DNA of 64,000 nt, from the NCBI GenBank assembly GCA_963777665.1, contig CAVZRJ010000003.1, positions 496,001 to 560,000 of the forward strand. Direction: 5' to 3'. Under the pieces are notes generated by a model, which searched no databases, was not told the origin of the DNA, and saw only the letters and a program-made list of their open reading frames with translations. Below, piece by piece: positions 1 to 7,472 of this stretch. A program made the position numbers and the translations under genes. Source of the DNA: Bog-756 sp963777665 (lineage in GTDB: Bacteria > Actinomycetota > Acidimicrobiia > Acidimicrobiales > RAAP-2). How positions within the stretch are numbered: position 1 is the stretch's first letter; the number at the start of each line of letters is the position of its first letter.

Positions 1-517
1 CCTTGGCGCCCTCGAGGATCCGGGCGAGATCGTCGAGGACGAGGAAGCCGTCGTCATCGATCGGCACCCACCGCAGCTCGATGCCCCGCTCGGCGGCCAG
101 CATGTGCCACGGCACGATGTTGGCGTGGTGCTCCATCTCGGTCAGGACCACCACGTCGCCGCGCTGCAGATGGGTGCGGCCCCATGCGTGGGCGACCAGG
201 TTGAGGGCCTCGGTCGCGTTCTTGGTGAAGACGATCTCGCGGGCCGGGTCGGGAGCACCGATGAACCGGCCCACGTTGACCCGGGCAGCCTCGAACCGGC
301 GGGTGGCCTCCTCGGCGATGCTGTAGACGCCCCGGTGCACGTTGGCGTGGGTCGTCTCGTCGTACTCACGCATGGCGTCGAGCACCGCGGTGGGTCGCTG
401 CGAGGACGCGGCCGAGTCGAGATAGGTGATCGGCCGGCCGTGGACCTCCACCGACAGGAGGGGGAAGTCCTTGGCCACCGAGGCGGCGTCGATGCGGGCC
501 CGGGTCAGCTCCGCCAC
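1..517 (-). CDS. sufS: SufS cysteine desulfurase, N-terminal 172 residues (runs off the left edge)
   Basis: PLP-dependent group II cysteine desulfurase that takes sulfur from cysteine for SUF iron-sulfur cluster assembly. The minus-strand translation begins VAELTRARIDAASVAKDFPL and shows class V aminotransferase landmarks: LDSAASSQRP, NVHRGVYSIAEEAT, FTKNATEALNLVAHAWG and LTEMEHHANIVPW. The last contains the His that stacks on PLP. The PLP lysine and the active-site cysteine loop lie outside the window. GTG at 517 was chosen because it overlaps the sufC stop by 13 bases, typical of translational coupling, and gives the usual N-terminus. It is co-transcribed downstream of sufC. Confidence 0.93.
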   Translation of the reverse strand, partial: MAELTRARIDAASVAKDFPLLSVEVHGRPITYLDSAASSQRPTAVLDAMREYDETTHANVHRGVYSIAEEATRRFEAARVNVGRFIGAPDPAREIVFTKNATEALNLVAHAWGRTHLQRGDVVVLTEMEHHANIVPWHMLAAERGIELRWVPIDDDGFLVLDDLARILEGAK

Positions 518-1275
518 GTGTCGTATCCCTCCACCTCGAGCCTGCCGGCGAGCTCGGGCCCGCCTTCTGCGACGATGACCCCGTCGACGAGCAGGTGGAC
601 CACGTCGGCCGACAGCTCTTCGAGCATGCGCTCGTAGTGGCTGATCACGAGCACTCCCATCTCGGGACGGGTCTCCCGAACGGTGCGCACGCCGCGGGCC
701 ACTGTGCGGAGGGCGTCGACGTCGAGCCCCGAGTCGGTCTCGTCGAGCACGGCCAGTTCCGGCTCGAGCATGGCCATCTGCAGGATCTCATTGCGCTTCT
801 TCTCGCCGCCCGAGAAGTCCTCGTTGAGGTGGCGCTCGCCGAAGGCGGGGTCCATACCCAGCTTGTCCATCCACTCCATCATCATGAGCCGGACCTCGAG
901 GACCGAGAGGTCGACGCCGCGGCGGGCGGAGAGGGCCTGGCGGAGGAACTGGATGACCGACACCCCCCCGATCGACTCCGGGTCCTGGAAGGCCAGGAAG
1001 ATCCCGGCCTTGCCGCGGACGTCGGTCGGCCAGGCGGTGATGTCCTCGCCGCGGAACCGGATCGAGCCGCTGGTGACCGCGTAGGCGGGGTTGCCGAGCA
1101 GCACGTTTGCCAGGGTCGACTTGCCCGAGCCGTTCGGGCCCATGAGCGCGTGGACCTGGCCGGCCTCGACGGCGAGGTCCACCCCGCGCAGGATGGGCTG
1201 CCCCTCGACCGAAGCGCAGAGCCCGACGACCTCGAGGAGGGGTGGGGAGAGGTTCGGGGAGTCGGGCGGCACCAT
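505..1275 (-). CDS. sufC: SufC, Fe-S cluster assembly ATPase
   Basis: ABC-type ATPase of the SufBCD scaffold, cytosolic, 256 aa, the normal family length. Walker A is GPNGSGKST at about residues 45-53. The ABC signature region is FSGGEKKRNEILQMA and Walker B is LAVLDETDSGLD, which carries the SufC-type SGGEKKR and DSGLD signatures that distinguish it from transport ATPases. ATG at 1275 sits 4 nt behind a TACAAT -10 element. It is the first gene after that promoter and is followed by sufS with an overlap. sufB and sufD are not upstream, so they must lie left of the window or elsewhere. Confidence 0.95.
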   Translation of the reverse strand: MVPPDSPNLSPPLLEVVGLCASVEGQPILRGVDLAVEAGQVHALMGPNGSGKSTLANVLLGNPAYAVTSGSIRFRGEDITAWPTDVRGKAGIFLAFQDPESIGGVSVIQFLRQALSARRGVDLSVLEVRLMMMEWMDKLGMDPAFGERHLNEDFSGGEKKRNEILQMAMLEPELAVLDETDSGLDVDALRTVARGVRTVRETRPEMGVLVISHYERMLEELSADVVHLLVDGVIVAEGGPELAGRLEVEGYDTWRS

Positions 1276-1279
1276 CGTG

Positions 1280-1285
1280 ATTGTA
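1280..1285 (-). promoter_or_regulatory. -10 element of sufC (TACAAT)
   Basis: Read on the minus strand, TACAAT lies 4 nt before the sufC ATG, which implies a leaderless or almost leaderless sufCS message. No good -35 hexamer is visible 17 nt upstream; that position falls inside the palindrome at 1296-1327. Confidence 0.6.
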
Positions 1286-1295
1286 GCCCCTCGCG

Positions 1296-1327
1296 GGTAT
1301 TTCTCCTACGCCGGTAGTGAGAATACC
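1296..1327. promoter_or_regulatory. 32-bp palindrome, candidate operator of the suf promoter
   Basis: Near-perfect dyad: GGTATT, 4 nt, CTAC, centre GCCG, GTAG, 4 nt, AATACC. All ten outer and inner positions of each arm pair, and only the central four of each arm do not. It begins 11 bp upstream of the sufC -10 and covers the -35 position, as a repressor site would. It is 50 bp upstream of the divergent glucosidase -10. An Rrf2-type (SufR/IscR-like) regulator is a guess from context; I do not recognise the motif. Confidence 0.5.
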
Positions 1328-1376
1328 GACAGCGGGAAGGACGTGGGAGAATTGGGTCGATCCCCAGGTCAACCGG

Positions 1377-1382
1377 TACGGT
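1377..1382 (+). promoter_or_regulatory. -10 element TACGGT of the debranching-type glucosidase gene
   Basis: TACGGT lies 6 nt before the ATG at 1389, the spacing expected for a leaderless transcript. A weak TTGGGT at 1352-1357 is a possible -35 (19-nt spacer). Confidence 0.5.
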
Positions 1383-1388
1383 ACCCTC

Positions 1389-3578
1389 ATGACCGACCCC
1401 TGGAACTACGCCGGTCCGGTCACCATGCTCTCCGGATCGGGCCAGGTCACCCTCGTCGACGAGTCGACCTTCGCCATCAGTGGCAGCGCCGGTGACATCT
1501 CTCCGGGGTCGGCCCAGGGCCTCTTCGTGCGGGACACCCGGATCCTCTCCCGCTTCGAGGTCCTCATCAACGGGATCCGCACCGAGCCGCTCGCCGGCCT
1601 GAGCGACGATCCCTTCTCGGCGACGTTCGTCTCGCGCAACCTGCCCGCACCCGGCCGCGCCGATTCGACGCTGATGATCTTCCGCAGCCGCCACGTGGGA
1701 CGGGGCATGCGGGAGGTGTTGACCCTGCGCAACTTCTCCGACGAGGCGACCGCCTGCACCCTCGAGATCCTCCTCGACGTCGACTTCGCCGACCTGTTCG
1801 CGGTCAAGGAGGGGCGGGCGGCGAGCGCGCCGCTCAACGGCGAGATGACAACGTCCGTGGACGGACCGCATGATCCGGGGTCCTCCGGGACCGGGTCGGC
1901 GGCCACCCTCACCTACACCTATCGGAGGGGCGGGGTGACCCGGGGGGTCGAGATCCGGACCGACGGTACGGTCGCGGTGGCGCCGGGACTGGCCACCTAC
2001 GAGATCGTGGTCCCGGCCCGCGGCGAGTGGTCGACCTGCGTGGAGGTCGGCCCGGTCATCGAGGGCGCCGTCTTCTCGCCGAAGTACCGGTGCGGGGAGC
2101 CCGTCGAGCAGGCCATCCCCTCCGAGCGCCTGGCCGAGTGGCGCCGCCAGGTCCCCCAGGTCGAGACCGACCACCCCGTGCTCAAGGAGGTCGTGGCCCG
2201 CAGCGCCGAGGACCTCGGTGCACTCAGGATCTTCGACCCCGACTACCCCGAGCGGGTGGTGGTGGCGGCCGGGGCGCCGTGGTTCATGACCGTCTTCGGT
2301 CGGGACTCCCTGCTCACTGCCTGGATGGCCCTGCTCGTCGACCCCGACCTGGCCCGCGGGGTGCTCCAGACCCTGGCCCGGTTCCAAGGTACCGACGTCG
2401 ACCCGAAGCACGACGAGGAGCCGGGGCGCATCCTCCACGAGATGCGCTTCGGGGACGCGGCGTCGCTCTCGCTCGGGGGCGGCAGCATCTACTACGGGAC
2501 CGCGGACGCCACCCCGCTGTTCGTGATGCTGCTCGGCGAGATGCGGCGCTGGGGCGTCGCCCGCGAGCTGGTCGACGAGTTGCTGCCCAACGCGCACCGG
2601 GCCATCGAGTGGATCGAGCAATTCGGCGACGCCGACGGCGACGGCTACGTCGAGTACCGGCGGGCCACCGACCGCGGGCTCGCCAACCAGGGTTGGAAGG
2701 ACAGCTGGGACGGGATCCGCTACGGGGACGGCCGGGTGGCCGAGGCCCCGATCGCCCTCTGCGAGGTGCAGGCGTACACCTACGGGGCGTACCTGGCGAG
2801 CGCCCACTTCGCCTTCGAGGTCGGCGACACCGCCACCTACGACCGGTTCCGGACGAAGGCGGCCGACTTGAAGGCCGCGTTCAACCGCGACTTCTGGCTC
2901 GAGGACAAGGGGTGGTACACGGTCGGCCTCGACGCGGACAAGAAACCGATCGACTCGCTCACCTCCAACGTCGGCCACTGTCTGTGGACCGGGATCGTCG
3001 ACGAGGACAAGGCCCGACGGGTGGCCGAGGCGCTGGTGTCCCCTTCGATGTTCACCGGGTGGGGGCTGCGCACGCTCTGTCGCGACAACGGGGGCTACAA
3101 CCCGATCAGCTACCACTGCGGGTCGGTCTGGCCGCACGACACGACCATCGTGGCCGCCGGCCTGGCCCGCTACGGCTTCGACGGCGCGGCCCAACAGCTC
3201 ATCTTCGGGCTGCTCGACGCAGCGTCCGTCCAGGGAGGCCGCCTGCCGGAGCTCTTCAGCGGCCTCGACCGCGACGAGCTCACCGTTCCGGTCGGCTACC
3301 CGACCTCGTGCTCGCCCCAGGCGTGGGCGGCGGCCTCCCCGTTGCTCTGCCTCCGCACCCTGCTCCGCCTCGACCCCTGGATCCCCTACGGCAAGATCTG
3401 GCTCTCACCCAACCTGCCCGAGACCATCGGCTACCTCAAGGTCGAGGGCATCCCGTTGGCCGGCTCGCGGGTGACCGTCGAGGTGGGGAGCGGGGTCACC
3501 GGCGGGGTGTCGATCACCGGGCTCCCGCCCGAGATCGAGGTCATCCGCGAACCCCGCCGGCCCTCCACCGCCCTCTGA
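1389..3578 (+). CDS. Amylo-alpha-1,6-glucosidase / glycogen debranching-type protein
   Basis: 729-aa cytosolic protein with the two-domain layout of bacterial amylo-alpha-1,6-glucosidases. An N-terminal beta-sandwich at about residues 15-220 contains LFVRDTRILSRFEVLING, typical of GDE_N-bis. It is followed by an (alpha/alpha)6 catalytic barrel from about 280 to 720 with PWFMTVFGRDSLLTAW, GRILHEMRFGD, YYGTADATPLF, YHCGSVWPHDT and PTSCSPQAWAAASPL. The probable role is hydrolysis of alpha-1,6 branches in glycogen or related glucans. The ATG at 1389 is preferred to the one at 1317 because it follows TACGGT by 6 nt and begins at the conserved region. It diverges from sufC; no other glycogen genes are adjacent, so the exact substrate is uncertain. 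Confidence 0.85.
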   Translation: MTDPWNYAGPVTMLSGSGQVTLVDESTFAISGSAGDISPGSAQGLFVRDTRILSRFEVLINGIRTEPLAGLSDDPFSATFVSRNLPAPGRADSTLMIFRSRHVGRGMREVLTLRNFSDEATACTLEILLDVDFADLFAVKEGRAASAPLNGEMTTSVDGPHDPGSSGTGSAATLTYTYRRGGVTRGVEIRTDGTVAVAPGLATYEIVVPARGEWSTCVEVGPVIEGAVFSPKYRCGEPVEQAIPSERLAEWRRQVPQVETDHPVLKEVVARSAEDLGALRIFDPDYPERVVVAAGAPWFMTVFGRDSLLTAWMALLVDPDLARGVLQTLARFQGTDVDPKHDEEPGRILHEMRFGDAASLSLGGGSIYYGTADATPLFVMLLGEMRRWGVARELVDELLPNAHRAIEWIEQFGDADGDGYVEYRRATDRGLANQGWKDSWDGIRYGDGRVAEAPIALCEVQAYTYGAYLASAHFAFEVGDTATYDRFRTKAADLKAAFNRDFWLEDKGWYTVGLDADKKPIDSLTSNVGHCLWTGIVDEDKARRVAEALVSPSMFTGWGLRTLCRDNGGYNPISYHCGSVWPHDTTIVAAGLARYGFDGAAQQLIFGLLDAASVQGGRLPELFSGLDRDELTVPVGYPTSCSPQAWAAASPLLCLRTLLRLDPWIPYGKIWLSPNLPETIGYLKVEGIPLAGSRVTVEVGSGVTGGVSITGLPPEIEVIREPRRPSTAL

Positions 3579-3617
3579 GCGCGACCGCCCGTCCGGGCCT
3601 CGACCAAGCGACGGGGG

Positions 3618-4235
3618 TCACCACCCCCGGTCGACCCACTCGGCCAGGTGGGGGGACTCGGCGCCGATCGTCGTGCCCGCCCCGTGGCCGGGGAGGACGA
3701 TGGTGTCCGGATCGAACGCGCCGAACAGCCGGCCCTCGATGGAGGTGATGATGGTCCCGAAGTCGGAGTGGTCGAACGAGGTGTTGCCAGGCCCCCCCGG
3801 GAAGAGGGTGTCCCCGCTGAAGAGCAGCGGAGTCCCCTCCACGGCGAAGCACATCGAACCCGGGGTGTGACCGGGGGTCGCGATGGTGGCCACACGCAGG
3901 CGGCCCACCTGGAGCACCGACTCGTCCTCGAGGATCTGGTCGTAGGCGGGCAGCATGTCGGCATCGGCCCGGGTCACCGCGACCTCGAATCCGGCGTCCC
4001 GCACGGCCTCCACGGCCTGGATGTGGTCCCAGTGACCGTGGGTCTCGACGACCTGGCGTACCCCGAGCGACCGGCAGAGCTCGAGGAGCAGGTCGTGCTC
4101 GTTGGCGGCGTCGATGAGCGCGGCCTCACCGGTCTCCCTGCACCGCACGATGTAGACGTTGTTGTCCACCGGGCCGACGACGACCCGGTGGACCTCGACG
4201 GCCGTGTCCTGGTAGTCGATGATGGTCTCGGGCAT
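3618..4235 (-). CDS. MBL-fold metallo-hydrolase (glyoxalase II-like)
   Basis: 205-aa metallo-beta-lactamase fold protein. Metal motifs seen: THGHWDH (HxHxDH), ATPGHTPGS, LLFSGDTLFPGG and VLPGHGAGTTIG, giving a complete binuclear metal site. The pattern fits the hydroxyacylglutathione hydrolase-like group of small hydrolases; the natural substrate is unknown, and in an actinobacterium a non-glutathione thioester is more likely. ATG at 4235 is chosen over GTG at 4241 because AGGAGG lies 5 nt before it. It is convergent with the glucosidase and divergent from the acyl-CoA dehydrogenase. Confidence 0.88.
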   Translation of the reverse strand: MPETIIDYQDTAVEVHRVVVGPVDNNVYIVRCRETGEAALIDAANEHDLLLELCRSLGVRQVVETHGHWDHIQAVEAVRDAGFEVAVTRADADMLPAYDQILEDESVLQVGRLRVATIATPGHTPGSMCFAVEGTPLLFSGDTLFPGGPGNTSFDHSDFGTIITSIEGRLFGAFDPDTIVLPGHGAGTTIGAESPHLAEWVDRGW

Positions 4236-4363
4236 GGGCACCTCCTGCGGCCGAGCGTAGTGGGCCCCCCGGTGGTCCCTACCGACGCCGGTCTGGTAGA
4301 CAGATGCGGGCCTGGGAGACGGGCGCGCCGCCCCGGTCGGGGCGCATCGGGATGGAGAACCGG

Positions 4364-5479
4364 ATGAATTTCGCCTTCAGTGAGGAGCAGGACGAGCTCC
4401 GCAGGTCGGTGCGGCGATTCCTCGACGACAAGTCCCCCGAGACCGAGGTCCGCCGCCTGATGGAGACCAGCGAGGGCTACGACCCCGCGGTCTGGACGCT
4501 GATGGCCGAGCAACTCGGCCTCCAGTCCCTGATCATCCCCGAGGAGTTCGGCGGCTCCGGCTTCTCCTACGTCGAGCTCATCGTGGTGCTCGAGGAGATG
4601 GGTGCCTCGCTGCTCTGCGCTCCCTTCTTCTCCACTGTGGCGCTGGCCACCAACGCCCTGCTCACCTCAGGCGACCAGAAGGCGCAGGAGTACCTGCTGC
4701 CGGGCATCGCCGGGGGCGAGACCATCGCCACGCTGGCATTCACCGAGGACTCGGGCCGATGGGACGCGGACGGGATCACCCTCGTCGCGTCACCCGCGGA
4801 CGACGGGTGGACGCTCGACGGCCACAAGTCATTCGTGGTCGACGGCCATGTCGCCGGTCTCGTGCTGGTGGTCGGGCGCACGCCGGCAGGCCTCTCCCTC
4901 TTCGGCGTCAAGGGCGATGCCGAGGGACTCACCCGGACGCCGCTCGCCACCATGGACCAGACCCGCAAGCAGGCCCGGCTCGAGTTCGCCGGCACACCGG
5001 CCTGGCTCATCGGCACCGACGGCGGCGCCGGCGCCGGCCTGACCAAGACGCTCGACCTGGCCGCGGTGGCCCTGGCCGCGGAGCAGGTGGGCGGTGCCCA
5101 GAGCTGCCTGGACCGGTCGGTCGAGTACGCCAAGACCCGGATCCAGTTCGGGCGCCCGATCGGCAGCTTCCAGGCCATCAAGCACAAGTGCGCCGACATG
5201 CTGCTCGAGGTCGAGTCCGCCAAGTCCGCCGCCTACTACGCCGGCTGGGCCGCGTCGGAGGACTCCGACGAGCTCCCGGTCGTGGCCAGTCTGGCGAAGT
5301 CCTACTGCTCCGAGGCCTACTTCCATGCGGCCGCCGAGACGATCCAGATCCACGGCGGCATCGGGTTCACCTGGGAGCACCCTGCGCACCTCTACTTCAA
5401 GCGGGCCAAGTCCTCGGAGCTCATGCTCGGCGACCCCTCCTATCACCGGGAGCTGTTGGCCCAGCGCATCGGCATCTAG
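4364..5479 (+). CDS. Acyl-CoA dehydrogenase family protein
   Basis: 371-aa FAD flavoprotein that introduces an alpha,beta double bond into an acyl-CoA and passes electrons to ETF. N-terminal helical domain starts MNFAFSEEQDELRRSVRRFL; the middle domain holds ATLAFTEDSG; the C-terminal domain has SVEYAKTRIQFGRPIGSFQA and IQIHGGIGFTWEHPAHLYF. It resembles the FadE subgroup with GFTWEH, in which the catalytic base is not at the classical YEGT position, so substrate (short-chain, branched or steroid side chain) cannot be assigned. ATG at 4364 follows GGAGAA by 5 nt; an in-frame ATG at 4352 is the alternative. The secreted-protein gene starts 3 nt after its stop, suggesting co-transcription. Confidence 0.9.
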   Translation: MNFAFSEEQDELRRSVRRFLDDKSPETEVRRLMETSEGYDPAVWTLMAEQLGLQSLIIPEEFGGSGFSYVELIVVLEEMGASLLCAPFFSTVALATNALLTSGDQKAQEYLLPGIAGGETIATLAFTEDSGRWDADGITLVASPADDGWTLDGHKSFVVDGHVAGLVLVVGRTPAGLSLFGVKGDAEGLTRTPLATMDQTRKQARLEFAGTPAWLIGTDGGAGAGLTKTLDLAAVALAAEQVGGAQSCLDRSVEYAKTRIQFGRPIGSFQAIKHKCADMLLEVESAKSAAYYAGWAASEDSDELPVVASLAKSYCSEAYFHAAAETIQIHGGIGFTWEHPAHLYFKRAKSSELMLGDPSYHRELLAQRIGI

Positions 5480-5482
5480 GCG

Positions 5483-6099
5483 ATGCGGCGAGCCGTCGGC
5501 TTCCTCCTCCTGGCTCTCCTGCTCGTCGCGTCCGGCGCAGGCGCCGCCGTCGGGGCCACCTCGAGCGGTGCCCCACTGTCTCAGGCGGTCTATTTCACCC
5601 TGGCGTCCCCCAATTACACCGAGGTCCTTTCCGAGAGGTCCCCGCAGGGCAATCAGGTCGCCCATCTCGTCTTCCAGGCGCCCGACCGGCTCGGCGGCTA
5701 CGTGCAGAGCGGTTCGCGTCGGACCTACATCGCGATCATCGGCTCAACCGAGTACCAGAGCGTGACCGTGACGCGTCCCACGGCCCCTCGCACCTGACCC
5801 TCTACAGCCAGCCGAGCCAGGGCGCCATCGCGATCGACCCGGCGCACACCTATCTCCCCTTCTACAGCAGGGGCACCAATGTGCAGAGGTCCGGATCGAC
5901 CACGACAATGACCCTCACCACGGGTGGGCAGCCGGACAAGCTCACCTTCACCGTGGGCGGGAACTACGTGGCGAACTTCGCAGCGACAACCCCGACCGGC
6001 GACCTCTCTCTCGCCATCTCGGACGTCGGGACCTCTCCGCCGGTCGTCCTGCCGGCCAACTCCAAGGTGGTCAGCGTTCCCCCGTCCTCGAGTCCGTGA
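5483..6099 (+). pseudogene. Frameshifted secreted protein of unknown function
   Basis: The first part (5483 to about 5780) encodes a clear signal peptide, MRRAVGFLLLALLLVASG with AxA cleavage near residue 23, then a Ser/Thr/Tyr-rich extracytoplasmic region ending STEYQSVTVT. That frame stops at 5797. The reading continues in the -1 frame from about 5775 (HGPSHLTLYSQPSQ) to a stop at 6099, with similar composition (TTTMTLTTGGQPDKLTF, VVLPANSKVVSV). Together the two frames give one protein of about 205 residues. One missing base in or near the C-rich stretch at 5775-5790 explains it. I do not recognise a family. It could be a true pseudogene, a sequencing error, or less likely a programmed -1 shift. 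Confidence 0.7.
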
Positions 6100-6134
6100 G
6101 CACCGCGTAGCGACCCACCCGCCTCTGACCGCGG

Positions 6135-6854
6135 TCACCGAGTGCCCGACGGGTCCCCCGATCCGACGGCTTCCGAGCCCGCCGAGGAGAGTGCCCGATC
6201 GATCCGGTCCTTGAGGGAACGGGCGGCCGCTCTGGGATCGTCGGCCGTGGTCAACCAGCGCACGACCACGAAGTGGCGGGCCCCGGATGCCACCAGGCCG
6301 TCCACCCGGTCCGGGGTGACTCCGCCGGTCACCCACACCGGCCAGGGCGACCGGGCGGCGGCCAGCCCCACGTACCCGAGCCCGGTCCCCGACCGTCCCG
6401 GTTTGGTCGGAGTGGGGACGACCGGTCCGGCGGAGAGGTAGTCGACCGGTGCCGGAGCACCCGTAGACGCGGAGCCCACGGCCCGTTCGAGCTCATCGGG
6501 TGCGTGGGTCGAGAGCCCGACGAGGGCCTCCTCGCCGACCACGGCACGAGCCTGCTCGGGGGTGGCGTCGTCCTGGCCGACATGGACACCGTCGGCACCC
6601 ACCTCGGCAGCCAGGTCGGGCCGGTCGTTGAGGATGAAGGGCACCCCGAGGCCGGCGCAGACCCGCTGGACCAGAGCGGCCCGGGTCACGACCCCGGCAT
6701 CGGGCAGGTGCTTCTCGCGCAGCTGCACGATGTCGACGCCCCCCTCGACGCAGCGGCCGACGAACCGCTCGATGTCGGGGCGGTCCGGGGTGCAGAGATA
6801 GAGCCGGCGGGCATCGAGCCCCCAGTCCTGCGCCCGACCGGACGGGCCGCTCAC
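6135..6854 (-). CDS. thiE: Thiamine-phosphate synthase ThiE
   Basis: 239-aa TIM-barrel enzyme that joins HMP-PP and the thiazole phosphate to form thiamine phosphate. Landmarks in order: LYLCTPDRPDIERFVG, VDIVQLREKH, FILNDRPDLAAEVGADGVHVGQDD, VGLSTHAPDELERA, DYLSAGPVVPTPTKPGR, PVWVTGGVTPDRVDGLVASG. These cover the pyrophosphate-binding and thiazole-phosphate-binding loops. GTG at 6854 overlaps the stop of the upstream HhH gene (GTGA), so translation is coupled; the longer in-frame upstream reading belongs to the neighbour's coding region. There is no TPP riboswitch in front. Confidence 0.92.
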   Translation of the reverse strand: MSGPSGRAQDWGLDARRLYLCTPDRPDIERFVGRCVEGGVDIVQLREKHLPDAGVVTRAALVQRVCAGLGVPFILNDRPDLAAEVGADGVHVGQDDATPEQARAVVGEEALVGLSTHAPDELERAVGSASTGAPAPVDYLSAGPVVPTPTKPGRSGTGLGYVGLAAARSPWPVWVTGGVTPDRVDGLVASGARHFVVVRWLTTADDPRAAARSLKDRIDRALSSAGSEAVGSGDPSGTR

Positions 6855-7432
6855 CCAGGCGGGGAGGCCTTGGCCCGTGCCTCGGCCTTCGCCTGCCGCT
6901 TGAACTGGCGGACCTTCTGCAACGCCTCCAGTGAGTCGATGTCCGCCACCGAGCGGTACGTGCCGGACTCGCCGTAGGGAGCGGCGACCGCCTCCCAACC
7001 CGGGGGCCGCACGCCGAACTGCTTCGCGAGCAGCGCCACGAAGATCTTGGCCTTCTGCTCGCCGAAGCCGGGGAGGGACCGGAGGTTGGCCATGAGTGCC
7101 TTGCCGTCGGCCGCCGAGGTCCAGATGGCGGCTGTATCCCCGCCGTAGGTCGAGATGATCACCTCGCAGACCTGTTGGACCCGCCCGGCCATGGACCGCG
7201 GGAACCGGTGGAGAGCGGGTCTGGCCGCGAACACTTCGGCCAGCTCGTCGGGCGGCATGGCGGCGATCGCTGCCGGGTCGAGCTGTCCGCCGAGCCGGTC
7301 CCGGAGGTCGCTCGGCGCGCTGAACGCACGCTCGAAGGGGACCTGCTGATCGAGGATCATCCCGATGAGCAGGGCAAGCGGGTCGGACGAGAGCAGCTCG
7401 TCGGCTTCAGGTCTGCCCGTGGGCGAGAGCAC
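6851..7432 (-). CDS. HhH-GPD-type base-excision repair protein
   Basis: 193-aa protein of the endonuclease III/HhH-GPD superfamily. It starts MLSPTGRPEADELLSSDPLA and has LLIGMILDQQVPFERAF in the first helices and a helix-hairpin-helix LRSLPGFGEQKAKIFVALLA at about residues 128-147. The Lys after the hairpin is present, but the usual VDTH-like stretch with the catalytic Asp is replaced by GVRPPGWEAVAAPYG, and there are no Fe-S cysteines. It therefore belongs to a small actinobacterial group whose glycosylase activity is unproven. GTG at 7432 lies 6 nt after TAGCCT (leaderless). It is followed by thiE in an overlapping pair. Confidence 0.82.
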   Translation of the reverse strand: MLSPTGRPEADELLSSDPLALLIGMILDQQVPFERAFSAPSDLRDRLGGQLDPAAIAAMPPDELAEVFAARPALHRFPRSMAGRVQQVCEVIISTYGGDTAAIWTSAADGKALMANLRSLPGFGEQKAKIFVALLAKQFGVRPPGWEAVAAPYGESGTYRSVADIDSLEALQKVRQFKRQAKAEARAKASPPG

Positions 7433-7438
7433 CCCCGC

Positions 7439-7444
7439 AGGCTA
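7439..7444 (-). promoter_or_regulatory. -10 element TAGCCT of the HhH-thiE pair
   Basis: On the minus strand TAGCCT precedes the GTG at 7432 by 6 nt, implying a leaderless message. It lies in the 40-bp gap after the aceE stop. Confidence 0.5.
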
Positions 7445-7472
7445 CTCGGGAGGTCGGAACGCCGCCCCCGGC

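Noticed and set aside
882..3194. 770-codon open frame on the minus strand opposite the glucosidase gene
   Set aside because: Shadow frame produced by high GC; composition is repetitive Arg/Gly/Pro, no domain is recognisable, and the plus-strand frame has clear family motifs.
6855..6998. TPP riboswitch or longer N-terminus for thiE
   Set aside because: The region is coding for the HhH protein and the GTGA overlap gives a natural ThiE start.
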